Assembly (NCBI GenBank): GCA_012744475.1
Contig: JAAYBV010000063.1
Coordinates: 1 to 64,000 of the forward strand
Source: Phycisphaerae bacterium
Lineage (GTDB): Bacteria; Planctomycetota; Phycisphaerae; Sedimentisphaerales; Anaerobacaceae
Direction: 5' to 3'
DNA: 64,000 nt
Shown one piece after another: positions 46,332 through 55,728 of the stretch. Numbering within the stretch: the stretch's first letter is position 1; the number at the start of each line of letters is the position of its first letter. The translations under genes were made by a program, and so were the position numbers. A model generated the notes under the pieces. The model saw only the letters and a list, made by a program, of their open reading frames with translations, was not told where the DNA came from and did no database searches.

Positions 46332-47831
46332 CTACAGGCGACCGTAGGTTTCCGTCAGGTCTTTCAGTCTCGCCGCCAGGTGCGCATTGAGCCGGCCGTC
46401 GCGCATCCGCCAAAGCCAGTTGCCTGTCGCCTTGGCGGGGTAGTTCATTCGGGCCGAGGCGCCCAACGACAGGACATCCTGCATCGGGACGATCGCCAGC
46501 TTGGCAATGGAGGCCATCGCCAGCCGCATCAGTTCCCAGGAGATCTCCTTGGCCCCGGACTTGTGGCCAAGATACTCGGAGAGACGTTTGCGCCGAGCCC
46601 CGTCCATTTCGTGGTCAAACCAGCCGCGCGTCGTATTGTTGTCGTGTGTCCCGGTGTAGACGATCGCGTTGGGAATGTGGTTGTGCGGCATGTGAATGTT
46701 GCGCTTCGGATCACCGCTGAAGGCAAATTGCAGCACCCGCATGCACGGGAACTCGTACTTGGCAACCGTTTCACGCACGTCGGGCGTGATGTGGCCAAGG
46801 TCTTCCGCGAAAATCGCTGCGAACGGAATCTGCCGGAACAGCGTGCCGAAGAAACTCTCGCTCGGCGCCTTGACCCACTTGCCGCGCGCGGCCGTCTTGT
46901 GGCCGGCAGGCACCTCCCAGTACGCTACCAGTCCACGGAAATGGTCGATCCGCACCAGGTCGAACAGCAGGAGATTGTGCCGGATCCGCTGCATCCACCA
47001 CGCGAATCCGGTCCGCTCGGAAAAGTCCCAGTCGTACACCGGGTTGCCCCACAACTGACCGGTCTTGCTGAAATAATCCGGGGGCACCCCGCCGATGAAC
47101 TTCGGCTTCTTGTCGGCTCTGAGTTTGAACACCTCGGGGTTCGACCAGACGTCGGCGCTGTCGTAGGCGACATAGATGGGCAGGTCCCCGATCACCTGTA
47201 CGCCCTGCTCGTGCGCGTAGCGCTGCAGATCGAGGTATTGTCGATAGAACGCATACTGAAGAAATCGCTCTCGTTCGATCGCTTCGGCCAGATCGGCCTT
47301 GATTGCATCCAGTGCCCTGGTCCGTCTGTCCCTCAGGGCCGCCGGCCAGTCGCACCAGGGTCGCCCCTTGAAATGCCTCTTGATCGCGACGAACGAGGCG
47401 AAGGGCTCCAGCCACGCTTGATGCTCCGCACAGAACGGCTCATAATCGGCCGGCTGCGGCCGTTCTTGGAACCGTTGAAAGGCTCGCTCGAGCAGCTCTC
47501 GCTTGTATCGTTCGACCTTCGGGAAGTCCACCCTGTCGGCCGGAAACGATGGAGGGCCGGCGATCTCGCCACGGCGGAGCAACCCCGCCCGGTACAGCAG
47601 GACCGGACTGATCAACAGGGGGTTTCCCGCGAAAGCCGAGAAGCAGTTGTAGGGCGAATGTCCCGTCCTGGCGGTGGTGTGGTTCAAAGGCAGAATCTGC
47701 CAGCAGTTCTGGCCGGCATGCCTGAGAAAGTCGACGAAACGATACGTGGCCGGACCGAAATCGCCGATGCCGAATTCCGAAGGCACCGACGTGATGTGCA
47801 TCAGGATGCCGCTGGATCGCTGTTTGAGCAT
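46332..47831 (-). CDS. malQ: 4-alpha-glucanotransferase (amylomaltase, GH77)
   Basis: Disproportionates maltodextrins. The 499-residue protein has the GH77 motifs: RSSGILMHITSVPSEFGIGD at the N-terminus, WQILPLNHT, LVRIDHFRGL with the nucleophile Asp, FAEDLGHITPDV with the acid/base Glu, and YTGTHDNNTTRGW. It converges with glgB, 33 bases apart, and is transcribed in the same direction as the GH57 gene. It would recycle maltose and short glucans released by glycogen breakdown. Confidence 0.96.
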   Translation of the reverse strand: MLKQRSSGILMHITSVPSEFGIGDFGPATYRFVDFLRHAGQNCWQILPLNHTTARTGHSPYNCFSAFAGNPLLISPVLLYRAGLLRRGEIAGPPSFPADRVDFPKVERYKRELLERAFQRFQERPQPADYEPFCAEHQAWLEPFASFVAIKRHFKGRPWCDWPAALRDRRTRALDAIKADLAEAIERERFLQYAFYRQYLDLQRYAHEQGVQVIGDLPIYVAYDSADVWSNPEVFKLRADKKPKFIGGVPPDYFSKTGQLWGNPVYDWDFSERTGFAWWMQRIRHNLLLFDLVRIDHFRGLVAYWEVPAGHKTAARGKWVKAPSESFFGTLFRQIPFAAIFAEDLGHITPDVRETVAKYEFPCMRVLQFAFSGDPKRNIHMPHNHIPNAIVYTGTHDNNTTRGWFDHEMDGARRKRLSEYLGHKSGAKEISWELMRLAMASIAKLAIVPMQDVLSLGASARMNYPAKATGNWLWRMRDGRLNAHLAARLKDLTETYGRL

Positions 47832-47935
47832 GTCATGAACCTCGTTTGTCGATTAGTCAGAAGTCGTTGAAGAACTGGCAATGGCGTCGCCCCATCCACC
47901 CACCCCGGTTTGCGTCCGGCCTGTATCAACCCGTT

Positions 47936-50365
47936 CTAAGGAATCGCCAGGCCGAGATGGTGCGCCAGGTTCCCGAAATGCTCGACCCACTTGGCCGCTT
48001 CTTCGTCGTTGGCCGCAGCACGCCGCTTCATCGCCGGCCACTTGCGCTTGGCGATGTTGAAGAACACGTTCTGCGCGTTCTGCAGATCCAGCGTGGAGGT
48101 CAGCGTGCGAAGAATCTCCAGACTCTCCTCGATCGAGCAGAGCAGGTCCACGTCTTCGCTGCGTTCGGCCAGTTGATCCATCAGGTCGTTGATCCGGTGG
48201 CTGCCTTCAAAACTCAGACGTTCCTTGTCCAGGCTCAGCGACAGGCGTTCCGCTTCGTCGGCGAGGTTGCGCAGACGATTCACATCGATCGCCGCGGCCT
48301 GGATTTCTGCGCAGAGATCCTCGTTCAGGATGAACTCCGCCGGCGCCGACAATGCCTTCGGCAGCGGCATGTTCATGTTGCGGATCATCTGCATGATCGC
48401 GTAATTGTGCTCGTAGATGTGCCGGAACGAACTCTCGATCTCCTCCCAGGTGCTCTCCAGAAGCTCGTGGAGGATCTGCCGCTGCGGGTCTTTGAACAGG
48501 TGTGTCAGCGAGTAGTTCTTTCCTCCGAAGACGACGTTCATCAGGCGCATCACCTCGTTGCTGTCGCTTCGACGAAACGCCTTGTTGAGATCCTGACGGA
48601 CCGCATGGAACTCGTTGTCATCCATGCGCCCCCGCACGGTGGCGAATAGATTGTGATCGCCCAGATAGAAGACGACCAGATCGGCCGCATGCCGCTCGAA
48701 GGTGATGTTCGACCGAATCGTCACCCGGCCGGTGGTGAGAACCTGCATGCCGGCCTCTGCCCGGTCCAGGCCGTCCACGGTGGCCGTATAGCAGTAGATC
48801 TCCGTCGTCCGTTCGCGGGCCTCCTCGAACACCGAACTGAGCGCAAAGTGCGCCGCCACCCGGTTCAGGTCGATGCGCGCCGGTTCGACAAAGGCCTCAT
48901 AGACCTCGCGCCCGTTGGTAAACGGCCGAACGTTGGCGGGAGCATGCTGCAGCATCTCCTTGAACTGCGGCACGAGGTCCCAGCCTTGCACCTCCTGGCA
49001 CAACTGCATCGACCGGGCCGCGTACTGCATCACCTGCACCGTCTCGATCCCGGCGATGTTGTCGAAGAACCATCCGCAACTCGTGTACATCAGCAAAGCG
49101 TGCCGCTGCATCTCCAGGAGCTTGAGGAATATCACCTTTTCCTCCGGGGGCAGCGCCCGTCCGGTCGACTGGGTGATGAAGTCCTCGACGTTCTCCTGCG
49201 AACGATCGTTGATCGCGGCGATGTACTCGTTGCGCAGCCTCCACGGATCGGCGTGGTATCTTGACATGCGATCCTGATACACCTCCGCCTGCTTGTCGCG
49301 GACCCAATCCATGGCCTGTCGCAAGGGGGCGCGCCATTGCTGCTTTCCCGAATTGGCCTGGTCGGCGGCACAGCCGCAGTTGCTCTTCCACCGCTCCACT
49401 CCGTGCGCGCAGCTCCAGGAGCTGTTCTCCCAGATCTCGACCTCCTGGTCCGGCGGAGACTTCTCCAGGTACTCGCCATAGATCGTGATTTTCGCCAGGC
49501 TGTTGCTCTCGATATGGTGAATGCAGTAGGCCAGCGCCATGTCGCCGTGACGGTGGTGATGCCCGAACGATTCCCCGTCCGTCGCTACGTGCACCAGACG
49601 CGGGCCATCGCCGTCGGAGGGAAATGCGCCGATGAGCCGCGAGGCGAAGTTGGTGCCGCTGTGAAGAAGGCCGCCGTAGGCGATGTCATGCGAAGCCGGA
49701 CCGCTGTAGAAGAACAGCACGATTTGCCTGCCGGAAGGAAGGACGCAGATATAGGGAACGCTCGTGTCGAGGTCGTTCTCGTTGACGTCCTTCCATCGGC
49801 GCGCGCCCACCTTGCGGACCCGCTTGGCCTGCCGCGGCGCCAGAATCGTGAACTTGATCCCGTGCTCGGCCAGCACCTCCAGCGACGGCAGGTCCGTCGC
49901 CGTCTCGGCCAGCCACATGCCTTCCGGGGCCCGCTGGAACCGCTGCTTGAAATCCTGGATGCCCCAGATGACCTGCGTGTGCTTGTCGCGGGTGTTCGAC
50001 AGGGGCAGGATCATGTGGTTGTACGCCTGCGCCAGGGCGCTGCCGTGCCCGGAGAAGCGTTCCCGGCTGTTCCGATCGGCCTGGAGGATGCTCTCGTACA
50101 CGTCCGGGGCATGGGTTTCGAGCCAGGACAGCAGCGTCGGCCCGAAATTGAAGCTCATGCGCTCGTAGTTGCTGACGATGTCGACGATTTTGCGATCGGG
50201 ACCGAGGATCCGCGAGGCGGCGTTCTGTCGATAGCACTCCTCGGTGATCCGCGCATTCCAGTCATGGTAGGGATAGGCCGAATCCTGTAGCTCCACGTCC
50301 TCCAGCCATGCGTTCTCACGCGGCGGCTGGTAGAAATGGCCGTGTATGCAGACATATTTATCCAT
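47936..50365 (-). CDS. GH57/DUF3536 alpha-glucan-active enzyme
   Basis: An 809-residue cytoplasmic protein. The N-terminal GH57 region shows CIHGHFYQPPREN (residues 6-18, the substrate-binding His motif), EGMWLAETATDLPSLEVLAEH and VATDGESFGHHHRHGDMALA. The C-terminal half is the DUF3536 all-helical domain. GH57 members are amylases, branching enzymes or 4-alpha-glucanotransferases; the exact reaction of this subgroup is not settled. It precedes malQ by 104 bases on the same strand, inside the alpha-glucan island. Confidence 0.9.
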   Translation of the reverse strand: MDKYVCIHGHFYQPPRENAWLEDVELQDSAYPYHDWNARITEECYRQNAASRILGPDRKIVDIVSNYERMSFNFGPTLLSWLETHAPDVYESILQADRNSRERFSGHGSALAQAYNHMILPLSNTRDKHTQVIWGIQDFKQRFQRAPEGMWLAETATDLPSLEVLAEHGIKFTILAPRQAKRVRKVGARRWKDVNENDLDTSVPYICVLPSGRQIVLFFYSGPASHDIAYGGLLHSGTNFASRLIGAFPSDGDGPRLVHVATDGESFGHHHRHGDMALAYCIHHIESNSLAKITIYGEYLEKSPPDQEVEIWENSSWSCAHGVERWKSNCGCAADQANSGKQQWRAPLRQAMDWVRDKQAEVYQDRMSRYHADPWRLRNEYIAAINDRSQENVEDFITQSTGRALPPEEKVIFLKLLEMQRHALLMYTSCGWFFDNIAGIETVQVMQYAARSMQLCQEVQGWDLVPQFKEMLQHAPANVRPFTNGREVYEAFVEPARIDLNRVAAHFALSSVFEEARERTTEIYCYTATVDGLDRAEAGMQVLTTGRVTIRSNITFERHAADLVVFYLGDHNLFATVRGRMDDNEFHAVRQDLNKAFRRSDSNEVMRLMNVVFGGKNYSLTHLFKDPQRQILHELLESTWEEIESSFRHIYEHNYAIMQMIRNMNMPLPKALSAPAEFILNEDLCAEIQAAAIDVNRLRNLADEAERLSLSLDKERLSFEGSHRINDLMDQLAERSEDVDLLCSIEESLEILRTLTSTLDLQNAQNVFFNIAKRKWPAMKRRAAANDEEAAKWVEHFGNLAHHLGLAIP

Positions 50366-50667
50366 CTACGACCTCACACTGCACACTGCATCAGGCAGTG
50401 AATCAGTTCCAATCAGGGTCAGGCAGGCACCGTTCCTCACCTTGTCGCGAGGGGATGCACAGCCCGCCTGAACCGTTCGACTCGCGGCCGGTGCCGCACG
50501 AAACACGTGATAATAAGGCAACTTCCCCTGACAGGCAACCGCTCTCCCCAGATTGCCACCCGTCCGAAGTTGTCGCCATCCAGGCTCTTCGGTATTATCG
50601 TCATCTGGTGCTCTCGTGCTACAGCGCTTAAGACGCTCCCGGCAAAGATAATCTGGAGGTGACCGCC
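50366..50667. other. divergent control region between GH57 and rhamnosidase genes
   Basis: No gene is seen. A plus-strand promoter lies at 50570-50598 (see separate entry). The GH57 promoter could not be located with confidence. Confidence 0.5.
50570..50598 (+). promoter_or_regulatory. predicted promoter of the rhamnosidase gene
   Basis: TTGTCG (50570-50575), a 17-base spacer and TATTAT (50593-50598), about 60 bases before the ATG. Confidence 0.6.
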
Positions 50668-52917
50668 ATGACCGAGTCAAACCGGCCGCACACTTGGATA
50701 CAATGCCCAAAGACGCTACTGTCGGCACTTCTTGCCTTTATTACCTATGCACCCCAGAGTCTCACGGCGGCCTCGCCAGTGCCTTCGGGGCTCCTGTGCG
50801 AGTTGACGAGTGAACCGACGAAGACAGCGATTGCCGATCCCCGGCCGGAGTTTGCGTGGATCGTACCTGGGCTGAACCAGGACGACGTCCAGACGGCATA
50901 CCAGGTTCTCGTCTCCTCCTCCATGAACCAGATCGAACAGAATTTGGGCGACCTGTGGGACAGCGGCAAGGTCCTGTCCTCCCGGTCGGTCGGCGTCGAG
51001 TATGCCGGCCGGCCCCTCTCGCCGGACACAACGTGCTGCTGGTGTGTGCGGACATGGAACCAGCAGGATCGCGTCAGCCCCTGGTCACAGGTCCAGACGT
51101 TCCGCACAGGGCCTCTGGATGGCCCGTACACGACCATCCGCTACCCCCTGGCGACCACCAGAGTCAAACCGGTCCGGGTCGTCGCCAAAGCGGATAGGTA
51201 TTACTTCGTCGACTTCGGCAAGGCCGCCTTCGGCACCGTCGAGCTGACCTTGACCAGCCCCGAAGCAGGGCGTCAGATCGAGGTCCACCTGGGCGAGGTC
51301 TACGCCAAGCCCGACAGCATCGACCGCAATCCGGGCGGGTCCAGACGATACCGGCAACTTGAGCTGACACTCGAAGAAGGGACTCACACGTACAGGCTGA
51401 CCATCCCGCCCGACAAGCGAAACACCGGTCCGCAGGCGATCAAGATGCCGGAATCCGTCGGGGAGGTCATGCCGTTTCGGTACTGCGAAGTGGTCAACAG
51501 CCCTTCGGCGCTCGATGCCTCGACGATCTGCCAGATCGCGGTCCACTATCCGTTCGACGAGGGAGCCTCCCGCTTCCATTCGTCCGATCCGACCCTCAAT
51601 GACGTGTGGGAACTGTGCAGGTACAGCATCAAGGCGACGAGCTTCTGCGGCGTCTACGTCGACGGCGACCGCGAGCGGATTCCCTACGAGGCCGACGCCT
51701 ACATCAATCAGCTCTGCCACTATTGCGTGGACCGCGAATACACAATGGCCCGCTACACGCATGAGTATCTGATGACTCACCCGACCTGGCCGACCGAGTG
51801 GATCCTGCATTCGGTGCTGATGGCCTGGGCTGACTACCTGTATACAGGCGACACCGACTCGATCGAGCACTTCTACGACGACCTGAAGGCCAAGACGCTG
51901 CGGGCGCTGGCGCGCGAGGATGGACTGATCAGCACGCAGACCGGCTTGGTGACCGACGAGGTGCTCGCGTCGATCCACTTCCGGGGCACGCTGCGGGACA
52001 TCGTGGATTGGCCGCACGGCAACATCCTCGGCCTCCAGGGCGGTTACGGCGAAACCGACGACTTCGAATTCAAACCGATCAACACCGTCGTCAACGCGTT
52101 CCACTATCGGGCGCTCGTGCTGATGAGCCGGATCGCTCAGGTCATCGACGAAGAGCAGGACGCCGCGCAATTCGCCTCGGCCGCAGCGAAGGTCAGGCAA
52201 TCCTTCAACGACAAGCTGCTCGATAAGGACAAAGGCATCTACGTCGATGGGGAAGGCAGCACGCACAGCGCGCTGCACGCGAACATGTTTCCGCTGGCGT
52301 TTGGTCTGGTGCCGCCGGAGCATGTGGAATCCGTCGCGGCATTCGTCAAGAGTCGCGGCATGGTGTGCAGCGTCTACGGTTCGCAGTATCTGCTCGAAGC
52401 GCTCTACGAAGCGGGCCTCGACGACTTCGCGCTGCACCTGATGACCGACCGCAAGACGGACCGAAGCTGGGCCCACATGGTCTACAACGTGGGAACGACG
52501 ATCACGCTCGAAGCCTGGGACAACAAGTACAAGCCCAACCAGGACTGGAACCACGCCTGGGGCGCAGTGCCTGCCAACATCATCCCCCGCTGCCTGATGG
52601 GTGTCGAGCCGGTCGAGCCGGGCTTCGCCAGGGTGCGAATCAAACCACAGGTCGGCTCACTGACACGCGGCAGCCTCGATCTGCCCACGATCCGGGGCAC
52701 GATCCGCGTGGATTTCGAGGCGACCCTGGGCCAGTCGTTCATCCTGAACGTGGCCACGCCGGCCAACATGCCCGCCGTCGTGTACCTGCCCAACCTGGGC
52801 AGCGACAGCACGCAGGTGCTGATGGACGGCCGGACCGTTCAGGGTCGACGCGAAGGCAAGTTCATCGTCCTCGAAGACGTCACGCCGGGAAACCACCGCT
52901 TCGAGCGACGCCTCTGA
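50668..52917 (+). CDS. secreted alpha-L-rhamnosidase (GH78)
   Basis: A 749-residue exported glycosidase that removes terminal rhamnose from pectins, glycosides or other polysaccharides. GGAGG lies seven bases before ATG 50668. An export segment is seen at LLSALLAFITYAPQSLTAA. A fibronectin-like N-terminal module (FAWIVPGLNQDDVQTAYQVL) comes before the (alpha/alpha)6 barrel with VYVDGDRERIPYEADAYINQ, where the catalytic acidic residues of GH78 lie, then LEAWDNKYKPNQDWNHAWGA and the C-terminal beta sandwich. The middle catalytic region looks intact. Confidence 0.93.
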   Translation: MTESNRPHTWIQCPKTLLSALLAFITYAPQSLTAASPVPSGLLCELTSEPTKTAIADPRPEFAWIVPGLNQDDVQTAYQVLVSSSMNQIEQNLGDLWDSGKVLSSRSVGVEYAGRPLSPDTTCCWCVRTWNQQDRVSPWSQVQTFRTGPLDGPYTTIRYPLATTRVKPVRVVAKADRYYFVDFGKAAFGTVELTLTSPEAGRQIEVHLGEVYAKPDSIDRNPGGSRRYRQLELTLEEGTHTYRLTIPPDKRNTGPQAIKMPESVGEVMPFRYCEVVNSPSALDASTICQIAVHYPFDEGASRFHSSDPTLNDVWELCRYSIKATSFCGVYVDGDRERIPYEADAYINQLCHYCVDREYTMARYTHEYLMTHPTWPTEWILHSVLMAWADYLYTGDTDSIEHFYDDLKAKTLRALAREDGLISTQTGLVTDEVLASIHFRGTLRDIVDWPHGNILGLQGGYGETDDFEFKPINTVVNAFHYRALVLMSRIAQVIDEEQDAAQFASAAAKVRQSFNDKLLDKDKGIYVDGEGSTHSALHANMFPLAFGLVPPEHVESVAAFVKSRGMVCSVYGSQYLLEALYEAGLDDFALHLMTDRKTDRSWAHMVYNVGTTITLEAWDNKYKPNQDWNHAWGAVPANIIPRCLMGVEPVEPGFARVRIKPQVGSLTRGSLDLPTIRGTIRVDFEATLGQSFILNVATPANMPAVVYLPNLGSDSTQVLMDGRTVQGRREGKFIVLEDVTPGNHRFERRL

Positions 52918-52934
52918 GTCAAGCGGAGAAGCCG

Positions 52935-53051
52935 TGTGGCAGCCTCAAACGCGCCAGCGTTTGGGGATGGCGGCATCATGCTCTGCCTTGACTGTGGAAG
53001 ATCCCCGTGCATTAGACCATCCCCAAGCTCTTCGAGCTTGAGGCTGCCACA
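52935..53051. repeat. BIME-like pair of inverted palindromic elements
   Basis: Two copies of one element face each other. The left copy (52935-52970) reads TGTGGCAGCCTC, hairpin CAAACGC-GCCA-GCGTTTG, GGGATGG. The right copy (53017-53051), on the opposite strand, reads TGTGGCAGCCTC, hairpin CAAGCTC-GAA-GAGCTTG, GGGATGG. Flanks are identical, while the hairpin stems differ at several positions but keep perfect pairing. They lie between the stops of the convergent rhamnosidase and GH4 genes. Function is unknown; mRNA end protection or termination is possible. Confidence 0.85.
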
Positions 53052-53081
53052 CAGCTACAGACCTATGGCGAAAACTGGCGG

Positions 53082-54509
53082 TCACTTGGCCAGCTCGCCG
53101 AAGCGATTGGCGATGGCTAAGGCCGGGTCGAGCGGGACGTCCACGGCGACAGTCCCTTTGGCGATCTCGACCGTCGGTCGCGGCGTCAGCTTGCGGCCCT
53201 TGAATTCGGGCAGCCACTTGCGCTCGGCTTCGAGCATCTCGGCGGTCATGTCCCTGACTTCCTTCAGCGTGCAGACCGCCGAGGTCAGCGGGTCCATCGC
53301 CACCGCCTGCATCGCCCGCTCCGGGTCCCCCGTCAGCGCCGCCTCGACCGCCAGCTCCTGCACGGTGACGTTGCTCTGGTTCAGCGCCGCGCACTGCACC
53401 GGCAGCTCGCCGATCGTCACGGGGTGCAGCCCCTGCGAATCGACGTAAACCGGGACCTCGACGCAGCAGCCCTGCGGCAGATTGGTGATGTAGCCGTCGT
53501 TGCGGACGTTGCCGTTGAGACGGAACGGCCGGTCTGTCTGGGCCGCTTCGAGGATATACGAACAATATTCGACGCTGCGACGCGTGATCCTGGGCGATTC
53601 CGTCGCGAGGTAGTCCACCTTCTTGTACTTCTCCGCCAGCATGTTGCAGTAGTGATAGTAGGCGCCGGAGGCCCCGCCGAAATCAGGTTGATCGCAGTAC
53701 AGATCCAGGGCCCTCTTGCTGCCGCGGAACCACGGCACGTATTCAGACAGGTGCCCCGTGCTCTCGGTCATGAAGTAGCCGAAGTGCCTCATCACCTCAC
53801 AGCGCACCTTTTCGTTGACGTAATACTCGGGCTTCTCGATGTTGCGTTTGAGAATCGGGTACAGGTCGCGCCCGTCGCGCTTGTCCCGCAGCGAGAGAAA
53901 CCACGCCATGTGGTTGATCCCCGCGCAGACGTAATCCACCTGCTCCTTCGGCACGTTGACGTAGCGGCTGATCAAGTCCAGCGTGGTCTGCACGCCGTGA
54001 CAGAGCCCGATGAACTGCACGTCGGCCACGCACCCGAGAGCCGAGCAGTTGGCGCCCATCGGATTGGCGTAGTTCAGCAGGATCGCATCCGGACACAGCT
54101 CGTTCATGTCCGCCGCCATGTCCGCCAGCACGGGAATCGTCCGCAGCGCGCGGAAGATGCCGCCCGGACCGATGGAATCGGCGATGCACTGATCGACGCC
54201 GTACTTCAGCGGAATCTCGTAATCCATGCGGAACGCTTCGACGCCGCCGATCTGGATCATGTTGATCACGTAGTCGGCTCCGTCGAGGGCCTCGCGGCGA
54301 TTCAGCGTCGCCGTGACTTTGGCGGGCAGACGGTTCTCCCGGATCACCTTCTTGACGAACGCCTCCATCTTGGCCAGCTTGGGCCGCGTCCGGTTCATCA
54401 GACAGATTTCGCTGCCCCCAAGGGCCTCGGTGGCCAGGATATCCATGACCAGGGTCTTGCAGAAAATCAGGCTTCCGGCCCCGATCATCGCGATCTTCGG
54501 TTTCGACAT
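53082..54509 (-). CDS. GH4 alpha-galactosidase/alpha-glucosidase-like enzyme
   Basis: A 475-residue NAD- and metal-dependent glycosidase of family 4. The dinucleotide motif is IAMIGAGSLIF at residues 6-16. The metal ligands are the Cys in GLCHGVQ and the His in GINHMAW, as in MelA and AglA. YVINMIQIGGVEAFRMDYEIP and LLNYANPMG are further signatures. The Cys (not Ser/Asn) and CHG context is typical of alpha-specific members. It is the third gene of an operon with an FG-GAP protein and a Tat-exported oxidoreductase. Confidence 0.9.
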   Translation of the reverse strand: MSKPKIAMIGAGSLIFCKTLVMDILATEALGGSEICLMNRTRPKLAKMEAFVKKVIRENRLPAKVTATLNRREALDGADYVINMIQIGGVEAFRMDYEIPLKYGVDQCIADSIGPGGIFRALRTIPVLADMAADMNELCPDAILLNYANPMGANCSALGCVADVQFIGLCHGVQTTLDLISRYVNVPKEQVDYVCAGINHMAWFLSLRDKRDGRDLYPILKRNIEKPEYYVNEKVRCEVMRHFGYFMTESTGHLSEYVPWFRGSKRALDLYCDQPDFGGASGAYYHYCNMLAEKYKKVDYLATESPRITRRSVEYCSYILEAAQTDRPFRLNGNVRNDGYITNLPQGCCVEVPVYVDSQGLHPVTIGELPVQCAALNQSNVTVQELAVEAALTGDPERAMQAVAMDPLTSAVCTLKEVRDMTAEMLEAERKWLPEFKGRKLTPRPTVEIAKGTVAVDVPLDPALAIANRFGELAK

Positions 54510-54535
54510 GGCAATCGTCCTTCGTCAGTCGTCAG

Positions 54536-55690
54536 CTACTTGATGAGGTTCTCAAGGAGGTACAGGCCGCTCTTGCCGGGAGCGACGACGTCGATATCGC
54601 CGTCGCCATCGATGTCGGCGGCAGCCGTGTTGATCCCGAAACCCACGCGGCCGCCCTCGTGCATGGTATGCCGCGTCCACTTGCCCGACGCGATGTCGAA
54701 GTCATAGTAGTAGACGCAGACGGGATCGTTGCCGCCCGGATCGTTGCCGTTGTGGGCGCGATGGCGTTTGCCGGTGACCAGCTCCAATCGACGGTCGTTG
54801 TCCAGATCCGCGAGCAGCTTGAAGTGCGGCTGAGACCACGAATCGTCGATCAGGTGCTTGGCCCACGCCCGGTTGCCTTGTGCGTCCTTGTTCTGCTCCA
54901 TCCAGAACAGGCCATAGTTGTGGCCCAGGCCCCAGATCAGGTCCGAGTCCCCATCCGCGTCCACATCGTGGACGAGAATCGGAATGCCGGCATAGCCCAG
55001 TTCGAACTCCGGACGCCACGTCCACGAGCCGTTGGGATTCTGTTGGAGCCAGCCTTTCGGCGTCACGATGTCGCACAGACCATCGACGTTGACATCTCCG
55101 GCGCCAATGCCGTGCCCGGCCGCTTCCTGAGGCAGCACGTGCTTGTCCCATCGCACACCCTGCGGGGCCGAGGCGTCGCGGCGGTACTCGTACCAGGCCG
55201 CAGCGCTCATAATGTTGGGCAAAATATCGAGCTGGCCGTCGCCGTTGATATCATAGGCCAGCGCGGTTTCCATATTGCCCGGCGTGTCCACCTGGTGCAG
55301 CGTCCACGGCCCGCCGGCCTGGCCCGGATTGCGGACCCAGTAGACCATCTTGTCGTGCCAGGCGGCCCCGGCGGTGTCCGTCCAGCCGTCGCCGTCCACG
55401 TCCATCGGCAGGTTGGCAAAGTCGTAATGGTACTCCCCTTCCTCCTTGATCTCGCGAACGAAGTGCTTCGTCCAGGTCGGCGCCTCGTACCAGTACCCGC
55501 CGCAGACGATGTCGAACTTGCCGTCCCGATTCACGTCGAGAATCCCCGCCGCCTCAAACCGCGAATCCGCGTTGAGCGTATGCAGCTTGAAGCCCTCTCC
55601 GACCTTGCCTTCCGCCGCCGCAGCGGATCCTGCCAACAGAGTGCCGATAGCCAGTCCCACGAAAACGTGGGGAATATGTCGAGTTCGCAT
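54536..55690 (-). CDS. secreted FG-GAP/VCBS beta-propeller protein
   Basis: A 384-residue exported protein with signal peptide MRTRHIPHVFVGLAIGTLLAGSA. AAGGAGT precedes ATG 55690. The body has repeated calcium-binding DxNxDGxxD loops (DVNRDGKFDIV, DVDGDGWTDT, DINGDGQLDIL, DVDADGDSDLI, DIDGDGDIDVV), forming a seven-bladed propeller similar to FG-GAP/VCBS proteins. Likely a surface or periplasmic adhesion or lectin-like partner. It lies between the oxidoreductase and GH4 genes with 26- to 38-base gaps. Confidence 0.9.
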   Translation of the reverse strand: MRTRHIPHVFVGLAIGTLLAGSAAAAEGKVGEGFKLHTLNADSRFEAAGILDVNRDGKFDIVCGGYWYEAPTWTKHFVREIKEEGEYHYDFANLPMDVDGDGWTDTAGAAWHDKMVYWVRNPGQAGGPWTLHQVDTPGNMETALAYDINGDGQLDILPNIMSAAAWYEYRRDASAPQGVRWDKHVLPQEAAGHGIGAGDVNVDGLCDIVTPKGWLQQNPNGSWTWRPEFELGYAGIPILVHDVDADGDSDLIWGLGHNYGLFWMEQNKDAQGNRAWAKHLIDDSWSQPHFKLLADLDNDRRLELVTGKRHRAHNGNDPGGNDPVCVYYYDFDIASGKWTRHTMHEGGRVGFGINTAAADIDGDGDIDVVAPGKSGLYLLENLIK

Positions 55691-55728
55691 GGGTACTCCT
55701 TCTTCAGAACGGTGTTTCCTTGTCGTTT

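Noticed and set aside
46308-47870. 520-residue plus-strand frame opposite malQ
   Set aside because: malQ is complete with all GH77 motifs; the opposite frame is a GC3-driven shadow.
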